This document shows, in pieces, positions 44,050-53,461 of a stretch of 64,000 nucleotides of DNA; within the stretch, counting starts at the first letter, position 1, and every line of letters begins with the position of its first letter. Source of the DNA: Clostridia bacterium (lineage in GTDB: Bacteria > Bacillota > Clostridia > TANB77 > CAG-508); NCBI GenBank assembly GCA_017528375.1, contig JAFXOY010000062.1, positions 16,787-80,786 on the forward strand, in the 5' to 3' direction. The notes beneath the pieces are model-generated. The model did not search any database, was not told the DNA's origin, and saw only the letters and a list, made by a program, of their open reading frames with translations. A program made the position numbers and the translations under genes.

Positions 44050-45147
44050 TTGGATATAAATCAATTAGAATCAAAAAATGATAATGTTTTGCAAAAAGAT
44101 ATTGAAGAAATATCAAATAATAGTGATTACGATTTTGAACAATTAAATAATAAAACAGTTTTTATTACTGGTGCTGCTGGATTAATTGGTTCACAAATTG
44201 TAAAGGCTTTAGCATGCATAAATAGATTAAGAAACCTAAATATTAAGATAGTGGCATTTGTTAGAAATGAAGAAAAAGCCAAAAAGGTATTTGAAGATAT
44301 ATTAGATAGAGATAATTTTGAAATTTGTACAGGAGATATATTGGATACTATAAAATATGAAAAGAAAGTCGATTATATTATACATGGTGCAAGTCCAACA
44401 GAATCTAAGTATTTTGTATTAAATCCAGTAGAAACAATAGATATTGCTGTAAATGGAACTAAAAACATATTAGAATTTGCTAAAAAGAATAAAATAGAAA
44501 GTATGGTTTATTTATCTTCTTTGGAGGTTTATGGAAAAAATGAAGCTAAAGAATTAGTTTCAGAAAATGATTATGGATATATAGATATATTAAATGTAAG
44601 AAGTAGCTATTCTGAGGGAAAAAGAATAGTAGAATGTATGTGTAAATCATATTTTGAAGAATATGGTGTTCCAGTAAAAATAGCAAGACTTTCTCAAACA
44701 TTTGGGACAGGTGTTGAATATAACGATAAAAGAGTTTTTGCCGAATTTTGTAGAGCTGCTATGGAAAAAAATAACATTATATTGCATACAGAAGGAAAAA
44801 CCATTAGAACTTATTGCTATACCAAAGATGCAATATATGCAATTTTTAAACTATTATTAAATGGAATGTCTGGAGAGGCATACAATGTTTCTAATATGAA
44901 TACTGCTATATCAATAAAGGAAATGGCAGAATTAGTTTGCAAGATTTTCTCAGATGATAATATAGAAGTTAAAGTTGAAATACCTGATGATGTTGGGAAA
45001 TTTGGGTATAATCCTGAGATGATTATAAAATTAGATACTTTAAAAATTGAAAAACTAGGTTGGAAAGCAACAACTGATTTGAAAGAAATGTTTATAAATA
45101 TGAGAAAAAGTATAGAACAAAGGAATAAAATAGAGAGGAATAAATAA
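44050..45147 (+). CDS. NAD(P)-dependent SDR reductase/epimerase, probably CDP-polyol pathway
   Basis: 365-aa extended short-chain dehydrogenase. The Rossmann motif is FITGAAGLIGSQIV (about residues 37-50), followed by HGASPTESKY, VYLSSLEVYG and a Ser-Tyr-xxx-Lys type active site region (SSYSEGKR). The start is TTG directly after the previous stop, with GGAGG nine bases before it. Pairing with an IspD/TarI-like gene resembles the two-gene modules proposed to make CDP-mannitol or CDP-arabinitol in pneumococcal capsules. Substrate inferred, not proven. Confidence 0.85.
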   Translation: MDINQLESKNDNVLQKDIEEISNNSDYDFEQLNNKTVFITGAAGLIGSQIVKALACINRLRNLNIKIVAFVRNEEKAKKVFEDILDRDNFEICTGDILDTIKYEKKVDYIIHGASPTESKYFVLNPVETIDIAVNGTKNILEFAKKNKIESMVYLSSLEVYGKNEAKELVSENDYGYIDILNVRSSYSEGKRIVECMCKSYFEEYGVPVKIARLSQTFGTGVEYNDKRVFAEFCRAAMEKNNIILHTEGKTIRTYCYTKDAIYAIFKLLLNGMSGEAYNVSNMNTAISIKEMAELVCKIFSDDNIEVKVEIPDDVGKFGYNPEMIIKLDTLKIEKLGWKATTDLKEMFINMRKSIEQRNKIERNK

Positions 45148-45150
45148 GAA

Positions 45151-46395
45151 ATGTTAAGTAAAATAAAAGAATTTGTTTTAAAAAGGCAAATAGTATTCTT
45201 TATAATGTATTACATTACACTGTTCATAGATACTACTTGTATTGAAATAGATTATCCAATAACAGAATCTATTGTTGGAATATTTAGATACATAGTATAC
45301 ATTTTTCTATTTATTAGACTGGTATTAATATTACCAGATTATAAAAAAACAGTTTTTGATACAAAATGGAAAGACAAGAGTAAATTAAGTAAATTTTTAT
45401 GTTTGGTAGTTGGAATATTGCTAATAAGTATATTTATTAGCTTTATTGTAACTCAAAATAGAAGATTAATATTTTTAGTTTTTATATTATTAGCATTTTA
45501 TGATACTGATTACAAAAAAATTATTAAAACAACAATGTCTTTACAGATAATATTAACTAGTATTTTAGTTCTATTATGCATATTTGGTGTGACACAAAAC
45601 TACATAGTAAGTAGAGGTGAAATATCAAGATATTCAATGGGATTTGTATATACAACTAATTTAGCTCAAATGGTTCTGTTTTCAGCAATTATGTATATGT
45701 ACATTAATGGAACAAAAACAAAAACGTATGAATTGTTTGTGATTCAATTAGTAAATGTATTTACATATTTCATTACAAATTCTAGAGCAGAATTTATATT
45801 ATTAGAAATTGTAATTGTCATGATGATGTTGTTTAAATCTTTGGTTAAATTAGGGGAAAATACATTTTTTGAAAAAATTAAAAGTAGTTATTCAAAGTTG
45901 TTTACAACTACATTTGCTATTTTTCCTATATTGAGTTTATTAATTGTATTACTATATCCACAAGGTGGAATATGGAATGATGTTAATAAAGTATTATCAA
46001 GTAGATTAAGTCAAACATATGAAGATATTGTTGAATATGGAGTTGATCCATTTGGACAAGATATCGAATTTTTGGGATTAGGAATAAGACAAAAAATGGA
46101 ATATGGAACTTATAAAAGTAATTATGTCGATAATGAGTACTTACAACTAATGTTTTTACATGGATATGTATTTATAATAAGTTTCATAGTACTTTTAAAT
46201 ATTTTACTATATATGCTATATAGGCAAAAAAGATATAATGAAGTATTATTATGTAGCATTTACTTATTATTTGGACTAATTAATCCGAGAATTGTAAATG
46301 TACTATATAGTCCAATTTTATTTATGATTATTCCAACGATATTAGAATATAAAAATGATAATTTTAAATTACAAAATAAAGGAAGAAAAGGATAG
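45151..46395 (+). CDS. O-antigen polymerase-like membrane protein (Wzy)
   Basis: 414 aa with about eleven hydrophobic helices and a large outer loop before the last helices (SSRLSQTYEDIVEYGVDPFGQDIEFLGLG), the usual Wzy layout. Position next to a flippase and initiating transferase supports polymerisation of the repeat unit outside the membrane. Wzy proteins are too divergent for motif assignment. Confidence 0.78.
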   Translation: MLSKIKEFVLKRQIVFFIMYYITLFIDTTCIEIDYPITESIVGIFRYIVYIFLFIRLVLILPDYKKTVFDTKWKDKSKLSKFLCLVVGILLISIFISFIVTQNRRLIFLVFILLAFYDTDYKKIIKTTMSLQIILTSILVLLCIFGVTQNYIVSRGEISRYSMGFVYTTNLAQMVLFSAIMYMYINGTKTKTYELFVIQLVNVFTYFITNSRAEFILLEIVIVMMMLFKSLVKLGENTFFEKIKSSYSKLFTTTFAIFPILSLLIVLLYPQGGIWNDVNKVLSSRLSQTYEDIVEYGVDPFGQDIEFLGLGIRQKMEYGTYKSNYVDNEYLQLMFLHGYVFIISFIVLLNILLYMLYRQKRYNEVLLCSIYLLFGLINPRIVNVLYSPILFMIIPTILEYKNDNFKLQNKGRKG

Positions 46396-46401
46396 TATTT
46401 A

Positions 46402-47856
46402 ATGTCAAAAAAAAGTTTAAAAAAAAATTATATATATAATTTAGCTTATCAAGTATTAATATTAATTTTACCTTTAATAACAGCTCCTTATATCTCAAGA
46501 GTATTAGGAGCTGAAAATATAGGTATATTTAGTTATACAATATCAATATCAGCTTATTTTATTTTATTTGGTTCATTGGGTATTGCGTTATATGGTAAAA
46601 GAGAAATTGCTTATAATCAAAAAGACAAAAAGAAATGTAGTGTAATATTTTGGGAAATTAATATGTTCAGAATTCTTACTATGCTAATTTCTTTAATAGT
46701 ATTTTACTTTGTATTTGTTAATGGTGGACAATACAGTGTTTATTATAAAGTATTAGTGTTAGAGATTATAGGAAATTGTATTGATATAAGTTGGTTTTTC
46801 CAAGGGTTAGAAGAATTTAAGAAAACTGTAATTAGAAATATGCTTGTAAAACTAATAAGCCTTATTTGTATATTTATATTTGTAAAAACACCGGACGATT
46901 TACTTATATATTTTTTAATTTATGTTGCTTCAATACTTATTGGAAATGCTTCTCTATGGCTATACTTGCCTAAATTTTTAAATAAGGTTAAATTAAAAGA
47001 ACTAAAGTTATTTAGACATATAAAACCAACTTTAAGTTTATTTATTCCACAAATTGCCATAGAAATATATACATTACTTGATAGAACAATGGTAGGAACT
47101 ATTATAGCAGATAAATCGGAAGTTGGATTTTATGATCAAAGTCAAAAAATAATAAAAGTATTAATAGCTATAATTACCTCATTAGGAACAGTAATGATGC
47201 CACGAATAGCCAGTTCTTTTGCTGAGGGTGAAAAAGAGAAGGTTCAGAACTATATGAAGAAATCATTTAATATGGTATTTTTAATTGCATTTCCTATGAT
47301 TTTCGGGATAATAGCCACTTCTAAAGCATTCGTACCAGTCTTTTTTGGTAAAGGATATGATAAAGTAGCCATACTTATGAGTATAATATGTCCAATTTTA
47401 TTATTGATTGGACTAAGCAATGTAACGGGAACACAATTTTTATTACCAACGAAAAGGCAGAAGGAATATACGATTTCTGTAGTTTGTGGTGCTATTATAA
47501 ATTTTATATTTAATTCATTTTTAATTATAAGACTAGGCGCTATAGGAGCTTCAATTGGTACCATAATTGCAGAATTTATTGTTACGAGCGTACAACTTTA
47601 TTTTGTTAGAAAAGATTTTCATATAAAAACAATATTAAAATCTTGTATAAAATATTTAGTCGCAAGTTTAATTATGTTTGGAGTATGTATACTTACAGGA
47701 AATTTAGTTCAAGAAAATAAAATAAAGATAATTGCGCAAGTAACTAGTGGAATGTTAATATATGCAATCTGCTTAATTATATTGAAAGACAAATTCGTAT
47801 TTGAAATATTAGATGAAATAAAAGAAAAAATAAAAGGAAAAACAAAGGCGAACTAG
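46402..47856 (+). CDS. Oligosaccharide flippase (Wzx, MATE/MOP superfamily)
   Basis: 484 aa with about fourteen membrane helices. The N terminus KNYIYNLAYQVLILILPLITAPYISRVLGAENIGIFSYT is a very typical Wzx start. It flips undecaprenyl-linked repeat units across the membrane. It starts six bases after wzy and is the last gene of the glycan operon. Confidence 0.93.
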   Translation: MSKKSLKKNYIYNLAYQVLILILPLITAPYISRVLGAENIGIFSYTISISAYFILFGSLGIALYGKREIAYNQKDKKKCSVIFWEINMFRILTMLISLIVFYFVFVNGGQYSVYYKVLVLEIIGNCIDISWFFQGLEEFKKTVIRNMLVKLISLICIFIFVKTPDDLLIYFLIYVASILIGNASLWLYLPKFLNKVKLKELKLFRHIKPTLSLFIPQIAIEIYTLLDRTMVGTIIADKSEVGFYDQSQKIIKVLIAIITSLGTVMMPRIASSFAEGEKEKVQNYMKKSFNMVFLIAFPMIFGIIATSKAFVPVFFGKGYDKVAILMSIICPILLLIGLSNVTGTQFLLPTKRQKEYTISVVCGAIINFIFNSFLIIRLGAIGASIGTIIAEFIVTSVQLYFVRKDFHIKTILKSCIKYLVASLIMFGVCILTGNLVQENKIKIIAQVTSGMLIYAICLIILKDKFVFEILDEIKEKIKGKTKAN

Positions 47857-47869
47857 TTTAATTATAGAA

Positions 47870-47905
47870 TGTTTTTTTGGGACCGTGCCAATTTTTTTGA
47901 TGTTA
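47870..47905. repeat. Possible remnant of a palindromic element
   Basis: TTGGGACCGTGCC resembles one arm of the GGGACGG family but has no partner arm. It lies in the 143-bp gap before the next gene, which otherwise shows nothing beyond AT-rich sequence. Confidence 0.3.
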
Positions 47906-48000
47906 ACAGGCGCTAATTTATTAAAATATAGAGAAAAATATGATACAAAAACATTTTTTTAAAAGAATCTTATTTATTAATGAAAGAGAGGTATCAACAA

Positions 48001-50691
48001 ATGAAAAAAACGAAAAGAATTGTTTTATTTGGTATTGCAGTTTTATTAATAACAAATATATTTCTAACATTTCAACAAAAAGTATATGCTAACGATAACA
48101 ATAATGATAATGGAGAACCAGAAATATCAAATTATTTTGATGTGACATCACAAGAATTTGGTGCAATACCAAATGATGAAACAGATGATTATCTTGCAAT
48201 TAGTAATGCATTAGGAAAAGCTAAAGATATTGATGAAACAATAACAGTATATATACCAGAAGGTGAATATACTATTAGTCATCAGTTATATATATATTCT
48301 AATACAAAGCTAATTCTTGATGAAAAGGCAATAATAAAAAGCACAGCTTCAGAAGATTTTACAGTTATGCTTATGGGGGCAAATGCTGACCAAACGACTG
48401 AGCATGGAGGATATACAAAAATTGAAAATGTTGAGATTTCAGGCGGAACATGGGATAGAAATTCTAGTTCAGATACAATTTCATGTGTATTTGTATTCAA
48501 TCATGGAAATAAAATAAATATACATGATCTTACTGTTAAAGGTTCTACAGATCATATGATAAATGTAAGTGCGAATAAAGATGTTACTATTAAAAATGTG
48601 GTATGTCAAAATCAAATACCATATACTGGTACATCTGCGAATTATTGGGATAATTTTGATGTTGGTGATACTGAAAGACATATATACACGGAAGCAATTC
48701 ACACGGATTTTGCGGGATCAGGTGAACAAGGAGCTTTACCGTTAGACAATACTACTTGTGATAATATTATTATAGATGGATGTACTTTTAACGATGTTTT
48801 ATCAGGAATAGGAACGCATCATGAATCAGAGTATAAGGCTAAGAATATAACTGTTACAAATTGTAAATTTACCAATATTATATATGGAAATGCAATTAAT
48901 GCATGGTCTTTTGAAGATTTAATTGTTACTAATAATACAGTAACGTGTCCAAAAACATGTATAACAGCTATAGGTTCTACAATGTCAATATCAAATAATA
49001 GTTTTGATGTGATGGATAGGAATGGAGAGAGTACGCCACAATTTGTAATTCGAATCATAAGAGGAAAAGCAAGTATATCAGAAAATACTATTAAGGGTTC
49101 ATCTAAATCAGCTATCAAGGTCGATGAAACTACTGAACTAAATATAATAGATAACACATTATCAAACATAGCGAAAACGGCATTAGATTTAGAAAAATGC
49201 TATGAAAGTGTTAATGTTAAGTCAAATAAAGTTTCTCCACTTTCAGATGTAGATACAGGAGATGTAGGAATATATTTAGAAAAGCTAAATGCTGATACTA
49301 CTGTTGAGAATAATACTATTTCAGGGCAATTTAAGCATCATATTTTTTTGACTGAATCAGACGCGATTGTAAAAAATAATATATTAAATTCTGGCAAGGC
49401 CCATACATTGTTTGTATATAATTCTAATTCACAGATTATATCAAATCAGATAACAAATTCTGGAGATAATGCAATATATGTATTAAAGGGTGCAACAATT
49501 ATTGCTAACAATACAATTGAAAATGCGAAAACAAATGGTATTCGTGTTGATCAAATATCTAATGTAACTGCTAGCAATAATATAATAAAAAATATGGATA
49601 ATTATGGAATTCATATTAGCAATTCAAGTAATAGTGCAATTGTATCTGAAAATGAAATATCTGGAAATAATGAAAGGCTAGGCATATATTTTAATACATG
49701 TAATGGAAATAATAAAATAGAAAAGAATACAGTTCGTTGTGGAATTGCAGCAGGTATTTATACAGTAAATTCTAGTGGAACAATATCTGAAAATGATGTT
49801 CAAGGATGTGAAGGAGATGCACTTCATATAATTGGAGACGAGAATAACATAGCAACATTTAGTATTAAAGATAACACATTTAAAACTGCATCAACATCTA
49901 AGTATGATATAAGACTAAGCTCATATAGTAGAGGGTGTCAATTAAGTAATAATACATTTGGAAGTAGAGGAATTAAAATTGCTGATGGTGTTACATATTC
50001 ATTTGTTGGTGCAGATGGAATAACCAACATGGGAGGAATAGGCTACTATATTACTAACGGAGTGATTAACAGTACTTATACAGGTTTCGTGGATTATAAT
50101 AATTCAACGTACTATGTAGTAAATGGTGTATTGAGTATGCCATTTAAGGATGTTCAAGCAGGAGCATGGTATTATAATGCAGTAAGATATGTATATCAAA
50201 ATAATATTGTTAAAGGGTATAATGCAACAACATTTGCTCCAGAAGATAAACTAACAAGAGGAATGATGGTAACATTATTGTATAGAATGGAAGGTAGTCC
50301 AAACAATAATGGAAAATCTAGATTTACAGATGTAAATTCAAGCGAATGGTATGCAAAAGCTGTAAAATGGGCAGTGGATAATGGTATAGTACATGGATAT
50401 GATGGCACAACAAAATTTGGACCAAATGATAATATTATTAGACAAGATTTAGCTGGAATACTAAGAAACTATGCAAGATATAAAGGAAAAGATATTACTC
50501 CAACTGGAGATTTAACAAAATTTAGTGATAACAATAAAGTTGATAGCTATGCTCAAACATCAATTAAATGGGCCGTAGGGAAAGGCGTTATAACAGGTAA
50601 TGCTGATGGAACATTAAATCCAAAAGGAAATGCTACAAGAGCAGAAGCAGCTGCAATGTTACAAAAATATTGCAACAGAGTAGGAAGATAA
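48001..50691 (+). CDS. Secreted beta-helix protein with C-terminal triple SLH anchor
   Basis: 896 aa. Signal peptide about residues 1-31 (KKTKRIVLFGIAVLLITNIFL, then YA). A pectate-lyase-superfamily start (EFGAIPNDETDDYLAISNAL) opens a right-handed parallel beta-helix of about 550 residues made of N-N-x-I repeats (NosD/pectin-lyase-like), which suggests carbohydrate binding or cleavage. Three SLH motifs occupy about 715-896 and attach the protein to a secondary cell-wall polymer. The frame opens seven codons earlier, but AGAGAGG fits the ATG at 48001. Enzymatic residues cannot be assigned. Confidence 0.88.
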   Translation: MKKTKRIVLFGIAVLLITNIFLTFQQKVYANDNNNDNGEPEISNYFDVTSQEFGAIPNDETDDYLAISNALGKAKDIDETITVYIPEGEYTISHQLYIYSNTKLILDEKAIIKSTASEDFTVMLMGANADQTTEHGGYTKIENVEISGGTWDRNSSSDTISCVFVFNHGNKINIHDLTVKGSTDHMINVSANKDVTIKNVVCQNQIPYTGTSANYWDNFDVGDTERHIYTEAIHTDFAGSGEQGALPLDNTTCDNIIIDGCTFNDVLSGIGTHHESEYKAKNITVTNCKFTNIIYGNAINAWSFEDLIVTNNTVTCPKTCITAIGSTMSISNNSFDVMDRNGESTPQFVIRIIRGKASISENTIKGSSKSAIKVDETTELNIIDNTLSNIAKTALDLEKCYESVNVKSNKVSPLSDVDTGDVGIYLEKLNADTTVENNTISGQFKHHIFLTESDAIVKNNILNSGKAHTLFVYNSNSQIISNQITNSGDNAIYVLKGATIIANNTIENAKTNGIRVDQISNVTASNNIIKNMDNYGIHISNSSNSAIVSENEISGNNERLGIYFNTCNGNNKIEKNTVRCGIAAGIYTVNSSGTISENDVQGCEGDALHIIGDENNIATFSIKDNTFKTASTSKYDIRLSSYSRGCQLSNNTFGSRGIKIADGVTYSFVGADGITNMGGIGYYITNGVINSTYTGFVDYNNSTYYVVNGVLSMPFKDVQAGAWYYNAVRYVYQNNIVKGYNATTFAPEDKLTRGMMVTLLYRMEGSPNNNGKSRFTDVNSSEWYAKAVKWAVDNGIVHGYDGTTKFGPNDNIIRQDLAGILRNYARYKGKDITPTGDLTKFSDNNKVDSYAQTSIKWAVGKGVITGNADGTLNPKGNATRAEAAAMLQKYCNRVGR

Positions 50692-50709
50692 TTAATAAAA
50701 CAATATGTT

Positions 50710-50743
50710 AATAAGCAAATAATTTAAAAATTATTTGCTTATT
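50710..50743 (+). terminator. Rho-independent terminator
   Basis: AATAAGCAAATAATTT pairs perfectly with AAATTATTTGCTTATT across a two-base gap, followed by T6. Confidence 0.85.
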
Positions 50744-50769
50744 TTTTATTTTTATTTTGCCTAAAATTG

Positions 50770-50793
50770 TTGAAATAAAAAGCAAAGTGTAAT
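50770..50793 (+). promoter_or_regulatory. Shared upstream motif TTGAAA-N12-TATAAT-like, copy A
   Basis: TTGAAATAAA followed after 12 bp by TGTAATAAAATAAAAC. The same arrangement is found before the genes at 61,986 and 63,246. The 12-bp spacing is too short for an ordinary sigma-A -35/-10 pair. Confidence 0.5.
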
Positions 50794-50839
50794 AAAATAA
50801 AACAAAGTGCTAACTAAAAAAGATTAGATGGAGGAAATA

Positions 50840-52471
50840 ATGTTTACTAAAAATAAATTTTTATCGGTAATTAAAAATAATCATTCAAAAATTGGTACAA
50901 TTATGGTTCTGTTTTTTGTAATTTCAATGTTTTTGTTTTTATATAAAAATATTTATTTGATGATAGATTCAGATATGTCAAGTGAATTAGTTCTTGCAAA
51001 ACAGTTGGCAACGGAGAAAAAGTTAATTACAACAAATTGGTATTATTCAACTGAGTTAAGAGTATTAAATACTCAATTGGTGTTTATGCCTTTGTTCATG
51101 ATTTTGGCCAACTGGAATCTTGTAAGAACTCTTGGAACATTAATATTAGTGATTATCTTATGGCTATCATTTTTATATTTTGCAAAAGGATTCAAGATTA
51201 AATATAGTTCATATTTATCATTTTTAATTGTCGGTAGCATATCACTTTCATATTATTCTTTTGTTATAATAGGTGCGTATTACATACCACATATTATAAT
51301 ATCATTTTTTGTGCTTGGATTAATAGCAAGAATAATGAATAACCAAAAACAGAAGAATATTATAAGAATAATTGTTTTATGCTTAATATCATTATTAGCA
51401 GGAATGGGAGGATTAAGACAATTATTAATCTTATACATTCCACTACTTATTACGGCACTAATTCTTTTTATATATGATCAAAGAAAGAATTTAGTTTTAC
51501 CTAAAATCGATGTGAAGGCTAAAAGTTTTAAATTACTAACAGTATCCTTTGGGACAATCATATTTGCTGGAATAGGCTATATTATAAATTCAAAAATTTT
51601 ATCAAAATTTATAAAATATCAAAGTTTTGAAAAACTTCATTATCTTCCATTTTCTTTTGGTAAAATTGAAACATTAATTAATGGGGTACTAGATACATTC
51701 GGATATAGAGCTAATCGTTTAATTTTTTCAAAAAGTGCACTATATTTAAATATGATGTCTGCAATACTGATTGGTATTGTTATAATTTCACTAATATATA
51801 TTTACAAAAATAGAAAAAAATTAAATTCAGGACATATTTTTGTTACAATGTTTTATATTGTTGCTTTAATTACTATGTTTGCAACAGTTATTTTTACAGA
51901 TTCATGGTATCAGGTTAGATATTTATTGCCTGTTACAATCTTTTTTGTTCCTGTTATTGGAATTTTTCTAACCAATATGGATAGAAAATTTTATAAAACT
52001 GCAATTATTCTGTTTGTTGTGGTATATGCTGTAACTGCTACATGGTATTATTTATTATATACTAGAAAGAATAATGAAAAATATAAAGAATTCTTTGATA
52101 AGAGAGAATCAGTTATTTCAACAAAATCAGAAGATTTAATTGAAATTAAAAATAAATTAATAGAAAATAAATGTTATAATGGATACTCATCTTATTGGAC
52201 TGCTAATGTTTTAACAGAATTATCAGACGGAGAAATTGATGTATGGTGTTTTGATGGTACAAATATTACGGAAGATATATTTAAGTGGTTGCAACTTACT
52301 AGACATAGTAAAGAGGCTCCTACAGGTAAAATTTTCTTAATTTTGAATGAAAAAGAGAAGGAAAAAGTAGAGTTTAAAGAATATGACAAATTAAATGTAA
52401 TATATAATGATAAAAATAGAACGGTATATACATTTGATTCTAAAGATGAACTTGTAAGTAATTTGAAATAA
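50840..52471 (+). CDS. Polytopic membrane glycosyltransferase-like protein (GT-C type)
   Basis: 543 aa with about eleven to twelve membrane helices and a C-terminal soluble domain of about 130 residues. An early outer loop contains MIDSDMSSELVLAK, an Asp-bearing loop typical of GT-C enzymes that use polyprenyl-phosphate sugars. The next gene is a GtrB-like polyprenyl-phosphate glycosyltransferase, so the pair probably adds side-chain sugars to an outer glycan. The frame begins at 50828, but GGAGG lies inside that extension and fits the ATG at 50840. Confidence 0.75.
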   Translation: MFTKNKFLSVIKNNHSKIGTIMVLFFVISMFLFLYKNIYLMIDSDMSSELVLAKQLATEKKLITTNWYYSTELRVLNTQLVFMPLFMILANWNLVRTLGTLILVIILWLSFLYFAKGFKIKYSSYLSFLIVGSISLSYYSFVIIGAYYIPHIIISFFVLGLIARIMNNQKQKNIIRIIVLCLISLLAGMGGLRQLLILYIPLLITALILFIYDQRKNLVLPKIDVKAKSFKLLTVSFGTIIFAGIGYIINSKILSKFIKYQSFEKLHYLPFSFGKIETLINGVLDTFGYRANRLIFSKSALYLNMMSAILIGIVIISLIYIYKNRKKLNSGHIFVTMFYIVALITMFATVIFTDSWYQVRYLLPVTIFFVPVIGIFLTNMDRKFYKTAIILFVVVYAVTATWYYLLYTRKNNEKYKEFFDKRESVISTKSEDLIEIKNKLIENKCYNGYSSYWTANVLTELSDGEIDVWCFDGTNITEDIFKWLQLTRHSKEAPTGKIFLILNEKEKEKVEFKEYDKLNVIYNDKNRTVYTFDSKDELVSNLK

Positions 52472-52497
52472 TATAAATATAAGCAGGGGGACAAGTT

Positions 52498-53436
52498 ATG
52501 AAAAAAGTATCAGTAGTAATACCAATGTATTATGAAGAAGATGTTGCTAATGAATGTTACAAAAGATTGATGACTATTTTTCAAAAATTAGATGATTATG
52601 AATATGAATTTATTTTTGTGAATGATGGTAGTAAAGATAGAACACTTTATATTCTTGAAGAAATTGCAAGAACAGATAAAAATGTTAAAGTTCTTTCATT
52701 TTCAAGAAATTTTGGACATCAATGTGCAGTAACAGCCGGAATAAAATATGTAACAGGTGACGCAATAGTAATTATAGATGCAGATTTACAAGATCCTCCT
52801 GAACTAATTCCTGAAATGTTAAAGCTTTGGAAAGAAGGAAACGAGGTTATATACGGAAAAAGAAAAACAAGAAAAGGTGAATCTGTATTTAAATTACTTA
52901 CTGCAAAAATGTTTTATAAAACCCTGAATTCTTTATCAGATGTTGAAATTCCAAGAGACACTGGAGATTTTAGATTAGTTGATAGAAAGGTAATCGATGT
53001 AATAAATAGTTTGCCAGAGCACAACAAATTTTTAAGAGGCTTATTTAGTTGGGTAGGTTTCAAACAAGTTCCATTTGAATATGAAAGAAAAGAACGATTT
53101 GCAGGGAAAACTAAGTATCCATTAAGGAAAATGTTAAGACTTGCTTCAGATGGTATTATCAGTTTCTCTACAAAACCATTAAAATTGGTAGGGGTTATAG
53201 GAATATTTTCTATTTTAATATCTTTTATTGTTTTGATATATACTTTGATTTCATATACTTGTAAGTTAAATCAATTATCAGCAGGTTGGACATCTATTAT
53301 GGTTGCCGTGACCTTTTTTGCAGGTGTTCAATTATTATCTTTATGGATTATGTCTGAGTATATCGGAAGAATATATGATGAGGCAAAACATAGACCTCAG
53401 TACATTATTGATAGAACTATTAATATAAATAATTAA
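52498..53436 (+). CDS. GtrB/DPM1-like polyprenyl-phosphate glycosyltransferase
   Basis: 312-aa GT2 enzyme. VSVVIPMYYEEDVANECYKRL, IFVNDGSKDRT, SRNFGHQCAVTAGI, IIDADLQDPPELIPEM and KTKYPLRKMLRLASDGI are the hallmarks of GtrB-type transferases, followed by two C-terminal membrane helices. It should load a sugar on undecaprenyl phosphate for the neighbouring GT-C protein. It lies 27 bp upstream of the next SLH gene. Confidence 0.93.
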   Translation: MKKVSVVIPMYYEEDVANECYKRLMTIFQKLDDYEYEFIFVNDGSKDRTLYILEEIARTDKNVKVLSFSRNFGHQCAVTAGIKYVTGDAIVIIDADLQDPPELIPEMLKLWKEGNEVIYGKRKTRKGESVFKLLTAKMFYKTLNSLSDVEIPRDTGDFRLVDRKVIDVINSLPEHNKFLRGLFSWVGFKQVPFEYERKERFAGKTKYPLRKMLRLASDGIISFSTKPLKLVGVIGIFSILISFIVLIYTLISYTCKLNQLSAGWTSIMVAVTFFAGVQLLSLWIMSEYIGRIYDEAKHRPQYIIDRTININN

Positions 53437-53461
53437 AATTATAACAAGGAGCTGATTATTT

